This document shows, piece after piece, positions 27,250-34,890 of a stretch of DNA of 64,000 nt. Each line of letters opens with the position of its first letter. Within the stretch, counting starts at the first letter, position 1. The notes under the pieces are model-generated. The model had not been told where the DNA came from. It saw nothing but the letters and a program-made list of their open reading frames with translations, and searched no databases. The position numbers were made by a program, and so were the translations under genes. The stretch comes from JAEUIA01 sp034440255 (lineage in GTDB: Bacteria; Planctomycetota; UBA1135; GCA-002686595), in the NCBI GenBank assembly GCA_034440255.1, contig JAWXBU010000160.1, positions 1 to 64,000 on the forward strand. The letters run 5' to 3'.

Positions 27250-28718
27250 CGACCGCGCAACGAACCTTCATCGCACGCCGTGTCACCGCCGTTCGCGAGA
27301 CCTTGTCGTCGCCCGCACGCCGCGGCGCGGTATGGACCGCTGTCGGATACGGCGGCGGACAAGTACTCCGGTTCGCAGGCAACATCTTGCTGTCGCACTT
27401 GCTGTTTCCCGAAGCGTTCGGGATGACAGCGATCGTCGGGTCTCTGCTCCAGGCGCTCCAACTGTTCTCGGACATCGGCGTAGGTCCGAGCATCATTCAG
27501 AGTACGCGAGGGGAGGACCGCAGGTTCCTCGCGACGGCGTGGACGCTGCAAGCAGTGCGCGGCTTGGTGATCTGGCTGATCGTGTGCATCGCAGCTGTAC
27601 CACTCGCCAATTTCTATGACGTTCGCGAGTTGGCGTGGATCGCCCCGATCGGCGGACTCTCGGTGCTCGTGTCAGGTTTCGCGTCGACGAAACTCTTCAC
27701 CGCGAACAAGAACTTGCAGATGGGCAGCCTCACGCGCATAGAGCTGACCAGTCAGGCGATCGGGCTAGGCGTTCAAGTCGCATGGGCCTTGACGTCCCCG
27801 TCCGTGTGGGCGCTCGTCGGCGGTGGTTTGGCTGTCAGCATCTCCAAGACACTCATGTCGCATTTCGCTCTGACCGGCATCGATGATCGCTTCGGCTGGG
27901 ACAAATCGGCCGCACACTCACTCGTGCGATTCGGGCGCTGGATCTTCTTCTCGACCTTGCTCACGTACTGCGTCACGCAGGCAGACCGCCTCGTATTCGC
28001 AAAGCTCGTACCGCTCGATGTCATGGGTGATTACAGCATCGCCGTACAGATCGCAATGCTGCCGGCCATGGGAATAGGTGCACTCAGCCTGTCGATTGCA
28101 TTTCCGCACTACAGCCGATTGTTCAACGCGAAAAGCGACATCACGGAGACCTTCGTACGCACCCGGACACGCTGTCTATTGCTTGCGGGATGGATGAGCG
28201 CCGGGCTGATCGCAGGTGGACAGGCGGCCGTGTCCTTACTTTACGACAGTCGCTACCACGACGCTGGATGGATCGTTCAGTTGCTGGCGTGTGGAGCATG
28301 GTTCTTCGCACTCGAAGCCACCAACGGTGCAGCACTTCTCGCTTGCGATCGGGCCAAGTGGGTGGCGTTCTCCAACGGAGCCAAGCTCGTCGGAATGTTG
28401 ATCTTGATACCCATCGGTTATGCCAAGTTCGGGTTCCCGGGAGCGGTCGCATGTTACGCGGCATCGGACGTGTTCAAATGGATCGTCTCGTGCATCGGGA
28501 TCTCGAGGCTCAATCTTTCAGCGTGGCCCAGGGACATCGCTTACACACTGTGGACGGCAACGACCGCGGCACTAGGCATGTGGGTTGGAGAGCGCACGGA
28601 CACACTGACGGAAAGTAGGTTCGTTCCGGCTCTGTGCGTGTTCGTGGTCGTCAGCTTGGCGTGGGCGCCCGTCGTCTTGCGCGAAAACAATCGCTTGCTG
28701 AACAGAGGTCACGCGTGA
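27246..28718 (+). CDS. Wzx-like lipid-linked oligosaccharide flippase (MOP/MATE superfamily)
   Basis: The 490-residue polytopic protein has about twelve to fourteen hydrophobic helices. The N-terminal helix region RRGAVWTAVGYGGGQVLRFA and FPEAFGMTAIVGSLLQALQL, with the pattern DIGVGPSIIQ, match the polysaccharide biosynthesis protein C/Wzx group. YDSRYHDAGWIVQLLA is the typical central signature. It would flip lipid-linked repeat units across the inner membrane for the polymerase. GTG at 27246 overlaps the previous stop, and its own stop overlaps the next GTG (28715). Confidence 0.9.
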   Translation: MTTAQRTFIARRVTAVRETLSSPARRGAVWTAVGYGGGQVLRFAGNILLSHLLFPEAFGMTAIVGSLLQALQLFSDIGVGPSIIQSTRGEDRRFLATAWTLQAVRGLVIWLIVCIAAVPLANFYDVRELAWIAPIGGLSVLVSGFASTKLFTANKNLQMGSLTRIELTSQAIGLGVQVAWALTSPSVWALVGGGLAVSISKTLMSHFALTGIDDRFGWDKSAAHSLVRFGRWIFFSTLLTYCVTQADRLVFAKLVPLDVMGDYSIAVQIAMLPAMGIGALSLSIAFPHYSRLFNAKSDITETFVRTRTRCLLLAGWMSAGLIAGGQAAVSLLYDSRYHDAGWIVQLLACGAWFFALEATNGAALLACDRAKWVAFSNGAKLVGMLILIPIGYAKFGFPGAVACYAASDVFKWIVSCIGISRLNLSAWPRDIAYTLWTATTAALGMWVGERTDTLTESRFVPALCVFVVVSLAWAPVVLRENNRLLNRGHA

Positions 28719-29623
28719 GCACCCTACCGTGCTTGTCGATCGTCATTTTGTCCTGGAACACGAGTGCCCTGACGCTCGCTTGTCTGCGTGCATTGGCGCG
28801 CGACGTGCCGCGGCGTTCTCGTCAGATCATCGTAATCGACAATGCGAGTTCGGACGGGAGTGCCGACGCGATAGAGTCCGAGTTTTCGAATGTCGAACTC
28901 GTGCGCAACAGCGAGAACAAACTCTATTCGGCCGGAAACAATCAAGGCGCGGAGCGCGCCACCGGCGAATATGTGTGCCTCCTCAACTCGGACACCGAAG
29001 TCGTTCCGGGGGCGTTGGACATTCTCGTCGACTATTTGGAGGTCCACGGTGACTACGGGGCCGTCAGTCCTAAACTGATGAGCTTCGACCACTCCGTTCA
29101 ACGTGCTTGCACGCGCTTTCCAGGCCTGATCGACCCCCTGGTCGACAGCACGCTCTTCGGCAAAGTCTGGCCAGGTACGTACATTCACGGACGCACCCGA
29201 ATGCACGATTTCGATCACGAATCGAGTCGCGACATCGATCAACCCCCTGGCGCTGTGTTCATGATGCGACGCCATGAGTACTGGGAATTCGGTGGGCTGG
29301 ATCCGCGCTTGAGTCTCTTCTACAACGACGTCGACCTGTGCAAGCGCTTGTGGCGCAAGAATCGCCGCATTCGTTACATCGCCGATGCGCGCGTCTACCA
29401 CCATCAAGGGGCGTCGACCAGCCGTTCCGATCGTGTCCAGTCGCTCTGGCTCGCGAATCGCGAGGCCTTCTATCGGAAGCACTACGGCATCGTTGGCACT
29501 GCGTGGCTCCGCGTCGTCCGTTGGCTGTGGATCGCGCAAGTTTCCGCAGGCGTCGTGCTCGGCCCCCGAAAGGTGAAGGACAAAGTCAAAGCACTGCGCG
29601 ATCTCGTGGACCCTAAGGCCTGA
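28715..29623 (+). CDS. Glycosyltransferase family 2 (rhamnosyltransferase-like)
   Basis: The 302-residue enzyme has LSIVILSWNTSALTLACLRA, QIIVIDNASSDGSADAI, CLLNSDTEVVPGALD and PPGAVFMMRRHEYWEFGGLD with FYNDVDLCKRLWRKN, the full set of motifs of the WbbL-like GT2 group. It is soluble, likely membrane-associated through partners. GTG at 28715 overlaps the flippase stop by four bases. It is the last gene of the plus-strand run, with a convergent gene beyond. Confidence 0.9.
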   Translation: MSTLPCLSIVILSWNTSALTLACLRALARDVPRRSRQIIVIDNASSDGSADAIESEFSNVELVRNSENKLYSAGNNQGAERATGEYVCLLNSDTEVVPGALDILVDYLEVHGDYGAVSPKLMSFDHSVQRACTRFPGLIDPLVDSTLFGKVWPGTYIHGRTRMHDFDHESSRDIDQPPGAVFMMRRHEYWEFGGLDPRLSLFYNDVDLCKRLWRKNRRIRYIADARVYHHQGASTSRSDRVQSLWLANREAFYRKHYGIVGTAWLRVVRWLWIAQVSAGVVLGPRKVKDKVKALRDLVDPKA

Positions 29624-29796
29624 TTCGCCAGCAGGCTCCGTCCTGCTTAGCCGTCGGGCTGCGTTGCCCCTCCTCGGAGTGTCGCAGACGATACACGATC
29701 GACGTCGTGCCTTACCCGGCGACGAATGAGGACGAATCTTGCCAGCCAATCAGCTGTTGCAGCCCACTCGGCGGCAGCGCCTGGGCCTGACCGCTT

Positions 29797-30561
29797 TCAG
29801 AATCGTCGCGAAGCGCTCGTGACGAGGAGGCGAATCCCGAAAGGAATCCCGTCGATCAAGTAGCGGCGCGCCAGACGTTGCGGCTCTTGCGTGAGTCGAT
29901 GAGCCCATTCGAGGCCGATACTCTGCATCCAGCGCGGAGCTCGCTTCACGCGACCAGCGAGGAAGCTGAAGCTGATTCCGACCCCGATCATCCACGCCGT
30001 GTCGTACTCCGCGCGCAATGCGCGAATCAGCTTCTCTTGCTTCGGCGACCCGAGCGCGACGAAGACGATATCGGGCCTGGACCACCGCAAACGTCGACCG
30101 AGTCGGGCAATGGTTTCGGCGTCGATGTCGGTCCCAACGCGCGGGTTGTCGATGCCGCAGACGATCAGGTCCGGATGGCGGCGCGCCAGAACACGCGCGG
30201 CCTCTTCGGCGGTGCCGGCATCGCCACCGAGCAGGAAAACGCGGCCATTTCTGTTAGCCAACGCAGCTGAAAGGCTCGAGATCAGGTTCGAGCCGGCCAC
30301 GCGCTCGGGGAGCGGCGTCTTCTGCGCGCGACTCGCCCACAAGAGCGGCATACCGTCGGCGACGAGCAAGTCGGCTTGCGAGCACAGCGCGTGGAATTTC
30401 GGATCGTTCACCAGACGACGGAGGTGATCGAGGTTGGGTGTGACGATCCAGCCGCCACTGCCGTCGTCCAATCCGCGCATCACGTGATGAACGCACTGTG
30501 CTTCGGTGATCGCGTGCAACGGAATGCCGATCAGATCGATCTTCGGAAGCGCGTGCGTCAC
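29797..30561 (-). CDS. WecG/TagA/CpsF family N-acetylmannosaminyl-type glycosyltransferase
   Basis: The 254-residue protein has the GT26 signature WIVTPNLDHLRRL, LLVADGMPLLWASR, GRVFLLGGDAGTAEEAARVL and FVALGSPKQEKLI, and a C-terminal RAPRWMQSIGLEWAHRLTQE helix that anchors it at the membrane. Members add ManNAc(A) or a glucose-type sugar to the lipid-linked first sugar. GTG at 30561 overlaps the stop of the upstream GT2 gene (GTGA), so it is chosen over TTG at 30579. It forms a minus-strand operon with the next two genes. Confidence 0.9.
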   Translation of the reverse strand: MTHALPKIDLIGIPLHAITEAQCVHHVMRGLDDGSGGWIVTPNLDHLRRLVNDPKFHALCSQADLLVADGMPLLWASRAQKTPLPERVAGSNLISSLSAALANRNGRVFLLGGDAGTAEEAARVLARRHPDLIVCGIDNPRVGTDIDAETIARLGRRLRWSRPDIVFVALGSPKQEKLIRALRAEYDTAWMIGVGISFSFLAGRVKRAPRWMQSIGLEWAHRLTQEPQRLARRYLIDGIPFGIRLLVTSASRRF

Positions 30562-31493
30562 CGCTGGCCGCCTTTCCAAACTGCTCCGCGCTCTGCATCG
30601 AGCTTTTCGGTGGCGCGCCTCTTCCCGAGCAGCAGCCCGGAGCGCTGATAACGCTGCAAGAAAGAGCGGAATTCACCGTCGCCGTAGCGCGGCTCGTTGC
30701 GCAAACACGCGCGCATCCATCCCGTCCAGATGCCGACGCCGCCGACGATGAAGGGGCGATGCGCCATGCGGAAGAGCGCGCTCGCGGTGACATACGCGAA
30801 GCCGGTGCCCATGAACCACTGACCACTGCCGTGCCGCAGGCGACCGCGCCAAAGACTCGTCTGACTCGATCCCATCGGTCGCAGGTGCGTGAAGCGCAAC
30901 TCACTGTCGTCGAAACTCGCTGCCTTCCAACCGAGCATGCGGCAGCGATGACAATCGATGCCGTCCCACATGACTGCGCGCACGAATCCGCCGATCTCTT
31001 CGAAGCACATGCGTCGATAAAACTTCGTCATACCAGCGGACATCTCCGCGCCGCAGGCTTCGCTCACCAGGCTTCCGTCCGCGGTCGGGAACCAAGCGGT
31101 CCCGCTGCACGTGCCGAGCCTCGGATCGGCGCGCATGCGTTCGACGAGCACTTGGAAATAGTTGTTCGGCAAGTCGAGGTCGAGATCGAGCTTGCACAAG
31201 TACTCGAACTGCCGCATGTCGACGGTATCGAGCCCGGCGTAGAAGGCGTCGATCACGCCCGGACCGACGCTGCGCTTGCCGCGATCCTCACGCCGGACGA
31301 TGCGGATCCAAGGGTGTTTCGTCACATATTCAGCGAGAATCGCAGGTGTTTCGTCACGCGAGCCGTCGTCGACGATCACCCACAACTTGGGTCGCAGCGA
31401 TTGCCCCACGACGCTGTCGAGTGTGCGCCTCGCGTACTGCGCCTCGTCACGACACGGAGTGACGAGCAGGTAGTCGGCCGACGCAGCGCTCAC
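30558..31493 (-). CDS. Glycosyltransferase family 2
   Basis: The 311-residue enzyme has YLLVTPCRDEAQYARRTLDS, LWVIVDDGSRDETPAILAEY, a metal-binding region YLCKLDLDLDLPNNYF and the C-terminal MWDGIDCHRCRMLGW. The repeated Asp motif LDLDLDL is longer than usual. Its GTG start at 31493 overlaps the stop of the asparagine synthetase gene (TGTGA), its stop the start of the WecG gene. Donor sugar is unknown. Confidence 0.85.
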   Translation of the reverse strand: MSAASADYLLVTPCRDEAQYARRTLDSVVGQSLRPKLWVIVDDGSRDETPAILAEYVTKHPWIRIVRREDRGKRSVGPGVIDAFYAGLDTVDMRQFEYLCKLDLDLDLPNNYFQVLVERMRADPRLGTCSGTAWFPTADGSLVSEACGAEMSAGMTKFYRRMCFEEIGGFVRAVMWDGIDCHRCRMLGWKAASFDDSELRFTHLRPMGSSQTSLWRGRLRHGSGQWFMGTGFAYVTASALFRMAHRPFIVGGVGIWTGWMRACLRNEPRYGDGEFRSFLQRYQRSGLLLGKRRATEKLDAERGAVWKGGQR

Positions 31494-33403
31494 AATCTGG
31501 CTCCATGCGTGTCGCACCAATGCATCAGCACGTAGAGCGCCCAGACGCGTGACCAGTAGATGCCCGGCTCGCCGCGTTGGAACGCGCTCCACAACTTGGA
31601 CACGGCGACAGGATTCAGACCCACGCCTCGGCACGCTTCGCGGTCGGCGAACACGGCGTCGATGTCGTTTCCGAGACGCTCGCGACACCAGCGTTCGATG
31701 GGCAAGACGAAGCCCGATTTGGGCCGGTCGAAGATGGCCGGATCGAGTCCGTCGAGCCCGATCTCGCGCAGCGGCCGTTTCGTTCCGAGATCGGCGAAAC
31801 GCACCTCGTCGGGAAGAGCGAGCGCGGCTTCGATCACGCGGTGATCGAGCAAGGGCACGCGGACTTCGAGGGAGACGTCCATGCTGACGGCGTCGGTGTC
31901 GCGCAGCAGTCTGCTGCCGAGGAACGAGTCGAACTCGAGCAGTGAGATCGCGGCCAGATCGGTGCGTCCGCCGACGGTGGCGGACAGTCGGCGACGATGC
32001 TCGTCGGTGAGTCCGCACGAGGTGAGGTGCTGGAGCGGCGAGGTGATCAGTTCGGCGTGAAAATCGCTGGAAAACAAGCCACAAGCGGACTGATAGAGGT
32101 CGACCATCGAGCCTCGCATGCCGAGCGCATCACCCAGTTTGCCCCAGCGCGTCTGCGGCGGAAGATCGCTTGCGCCAGTGCGAGCACGCACGGCGACGCG
32201 ACTCGCATTCGAGATCCAGCTGCGCGGGACCAGACCGAGCGCACGGCTCGCACATCGCACCTTGGGCAGATCACGGAAGCTCGTGTAGCCGCCGAACAAC
32301 TCGTCACCACCTGTGCCAGCCAATGCGACGACGACGCCGGCTTCGCGTACTGCCCGACTGACGAACCAAGTGTTGATGCCGTCGAAAGTCGGCTGATCGA
32401 GGCTCTTCAGCGCACGCGGCAAGTCGTAGGCGAAGCGAGCGCCGCCGAGGCGCAATTCATGGTGATCGGTTCCCAGCGCGTCGGCCACCGAACGCGCATG
32501 CTTGGATTCGTCGAACTCGACCTCGTCGAAGCCGACGTGAAACGTGCTCAATCCGTTCCGCTGTCTACTCGCCAGGTTCGCGAGCGCACTCGAATCGACG
32601 CCGCCCGACAAGAACACCGCCAGAGGTACGTCGGCGATCATGTGCTCGCGAACGGATCGTCCGAGGATCTCGGCGAATTCTCCGAGCGTGCAGTGGCCTT
32701 GCTTCGGCGCGGTCGCCTTCCAATACGTTTGGGGCTCGACTCGAATGGAACGCGGCGACAATCGCGCGAACGAGCCGGCAGGAAGCGACTTGATGCCATG
32801 GATCAGCGCATCGTCGCCACGCACGAATCCGTGCCATACGAATCCTGACAGCGCCGTTGGATCCAGGCGTCGATCGAAGCGGTCACTCGCCAGCAGAGCC
32901 CGCACTTCCGACGAGAAATACAGCGTTTTCGCCTCTATGGCGTAGTACAGCGGCTTGATGCCGATGCGGTCGCGCGCGAGGACGACGTCACCGCTCGACA
33001 TCTCGAAGAGCGCGAAGGCGAACATGCCCGCGAGTCGATCGAGCGCGCGCTCACCCCACATCCGCCACGCAGCCAGCAGTACTTCCGTGTCGGACTCGGT
33101 GGTGAACTCGGCGCCCAAGCCACGCAGTTCGTCACGCAGTTCGCGATAGTTGTAGATCTCGCCGTTGAACGCGACGACGTTGCCGCTCGCAGGATCGATC
33201 ATCGGCTGTGCCGCCCGCGCTTCGAGATCGATGATCGACAACCTGCGGTGCGCGAGTGCGACTCCCGTTCCGCTGCGCGCGTCGACGTTGCGCCACGATC
33301 CTCCGCCGTCCGGACCACGATGCAACTGAGCTCGATCGATGCGCGTCAACGCATCGATCACACCTTCGTCGATTCGGCCTATCGCTCCAGCGATTCCACA
33401 CAT
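31490..33403 (-). CDS. asnB: Asparagine synthase (glutamine-hydrolysing) family amidotransferase
   Basis: The 637-residue protein begins MCGIAGAIG, giving the N-terminal nucleophile Cys2 of class II glutaminase, with HRGPDGGGSW and AFNGEIYNYRELRDEL downstream. The synthetase domain carries the PP-loop ATP motif VFLSGGVDSSALANL and GTGGDELFGGYTSF. Members in polysaccharide clusters amidate sugar acids or other carboxylates, not only aspartate. It is divergently transcribed from the GT4/NRPS operon, with 197 bases between the starts. Whether it serves the NRPS product, the glycan or asparagine supply is undecided. Confidence 0.92.
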   Translation of the reverse strand: MCGIAGAIGRIDEGVIDALTRIDRAQLHRGPDGGGSWRNVDARSGTGVALAHRRLSIIDLEARAAQPMIDPASGNVVAFNGEIYNYRELRDELRGLGAEFTTESDTEVLLAAWRMWGERALDRLAGMFAFALFEMSSGDVVLARDRIGIKPLYYAIEAKTLYFSSEVRALLASDRFDRRLDPTALSGFVWHGFVRGDDALIHGIKSLPAGSFARLSPRSIRVEPQTYWKATAPKQGHCTLGEFAEILGRSVREHMIADVPLAVFLSGGVDSSALANLASRQRNGLSTFHVGFDEVEFDESKHARSVADALGTDHHELRLGGARFAYDLPRALKSLDQPTFDGINTWFVSRAVREAGVVVALAGTGGDELFGGYTSFRDLPKVRCASRALGLVPRSWISNASRVAVRARTGASDLPPQTRWGKLGDALGMRGSMVDLYQSACGLFSSDFHAELITSPLQHLTSCGLTDEHRRRLSATVGGRTDLAAISLLEFDSFLGSRLLRDTDAVSMDVSLEVRVPLLDHRVIEAALALPDEVRFADLGTKRPLREIGLDGLDPAIFDRPKSGFVLPIERWCRERLGNDIDAVFADREACRGVGLNPVAVSKLWSAFQRGEPGIYWSRVWALYVLMHWCDTHGARL

Positions 33404-33588
33404 GGGGGACGCGTTCCGGAGTGCCGAAATCGCCGTGTTTCATCGACAAGATCGTGCCGCGGCCTGGACGACGAACTCGGAAAGAACTGCCCGTGTCGAA
33501 CTCGATCGGAAGGACTTTCCCACTCACGCCGGAGGACACCTTTTCACGATAGATCCGGTCGCGAGTGTCTCCTCACGGCATCGCAAGT

Positions 33589-33593
33589 GGAGG
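33589..33593 (+). promoter_or_regulatory. Strong ribosome binding site for GT4 paralogue 2
   Basis: GGAGG, seven bases before ATG at 33601, supports that start for the first gene of the NRPS/PKS operon. The 197-base divergent region before it, shared with asnB, must hold promoters for both directions, but no clear -10/-35 boxes could be read. Confidence 0.7.
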
Positions 33594-33600
33594 TCCCCGG

Positions 33601-34890
33601 ATGAGGATCGCTTACCTCGTCAACCAGTACCCCAAGACCAGTCACAGCTTCATTCGTCGAGAGATCGAAGTCGTCGAGAGCTCCGGGCTCGACGTCATGC
33701 GCATTTCCATTCGTCGGACGCGTGAGCCGTTGGTCGACAGTAGAGACATCGCCGAAGCTGAGCGAACGGTCAACGTTCTCGGCGGCGGCCTCGTTCGGAA
33801 CAGTGTCGCCGTCGTGACTGCGCTCGCCGCACACCCACTACGTTTCGCGCGCGGGTTGCAGTCGGCGTGGCGCCTCGGGTGGCGCAGTCGGCGCGGTCGC
33901 CTCGTGCACTTCGTATATCTGGTCGAGGCCTGCATTCTGCGACGGATGTGCGCGAAGGCGGGCGTTGCTCACGTCCACGCGCACTTCGCGACGAATCCCG
34001 CGACCGTGGCGCTACTGTGTGAAGATCTCGGCGGACCCACGTTCAGTTTCACGTTTCACGGGCCTGAATTCTTCGAGTTTCCGACGCACGGCGCACTCGG
34101 ATTCAAAGTTGAACGAGCGGCCTTCACCGTATCGATCAGTCACCACGGTCGCAGCCAACTGATGCGCACGAGCGAGCGCGCGCATTGGTCGCGCATCGCG
34201 CTCGTTCACTGCGGCGTCGGAGCCGAATACCTCGATCATCCGTCGACCCCGATTCCCGACGCACCTCGACTCGTGTGCGTCGCGCGCATCGAGCCGGCGA
34301 AGGGTCACATGGTGCTGTTGCAGGCGCTGGCGATCCTCGCTGCAGAGAAGCTCACTTTCGAACTCGTGCTCGTCGGCGATGGCGAGATGCGCGAGCGCGT
34401 GGACCGTCTCGCGAAAGAACTCGGCATCCAAGACAGCGTGCGTTGTGTCGGATGGAAAGCCGGAGCAGGCGTGATCGCAGAACTCCTCGCTGCGCGCGCA
34501 CTCGTACTCCCCAGTTTCGAAGAAGGACTTCCGGTCGTGTTCATGGAAGCTCTCGCACTCGAACGCCCTGTCGTCAGCACGTTCATCGCCGGAATTCCCG
34601 AGCTCGTCAAGCCGGGCGTGTCGGGTTGGCTCGTTCCTGCCAGTTCAGTCGGCTCGCTGGCGGACGCTCTACGAGAAGTGCTGAACGCGTCACCCGCAGA
34701 CCTGCAGTCGATGGGCAAGCGTGGATCCGCTCTGGTGAGATCCAGTCACGACGCGCGGCGCGAGGGCAGTCGGCTCGCGTCGCTGTTCGAGAAGACGGTG
34801 AGAGAAGGACGCACGCGGACCTCGAAAGCTGCCCGAGTGCCTGCCCACGCAGCCGCGATTCCGGTGCACGCGAAAGGTGAGGCGCGATGA
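33601..34890 (+). CDS. Glycosyltransferase family 4 (WcaL-like), paralogue 2
   Basis: The 429-residue GT-B enzyme starts MRIAYLVNQYPKTSHSFIRR and shares motif by motif with paralogue 1 at 22184: VHAHFATNPATVALLCEDLG, VCVARIEPAKGHMVLLQALA, LVGDGEMRERVD, and PSFEEGLPVVFMEALALERP with EX7E. It has an additional basic tail of about 35 residues (SKAARVPAHAAAIPVHAKGE). It is the promoter-proximal gene of the NRPS/PKS operon; its stop overlaps the NRPS ATG (ATGA). Confidence 0.9.
   Translation: MRIAYLVNQYPKTSHSFIRREIEVVESSGLDVMRISIRRTREPLVDSRDIAEAERTVNVLGGGLVRNSVAVVTALAAHPLRFARGLQSAWRLGWRSRRGRLVHFVYLVEACILRRMCAKAGVAHVHAHFATNPATVALLCEDLGGPTFSFTFHGPEFFEFPTHGALGFKVERAAFTVSISHHGRSQLMRTSERAHWSRIALVHCGVGAEYLDHPSTPIPDAPRLVCVARIEPAKGHMVLLQALAILAAEKLTFELVLVGDGEMRERVDRLAKELGIQDSVRCVGWKAGAGVIAELLAARALVLPSFEEGLPVVFMEALALERPVVSTFIAGIPELVKPGVSGWLVPASSVGSLADALREVLNASPADLQSMGKRGSALVRSSHDARREGSRLASLFEKTVREGRTRTSKAARVPAHAAAIPVHAKGEAR

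Noticed and set aside
29630..29647. Hairpin AGCAGG/CCTGCT between convergent genes as a terminator.
   Set aside because: Six-base stem and no U-rich tail; could be chance.
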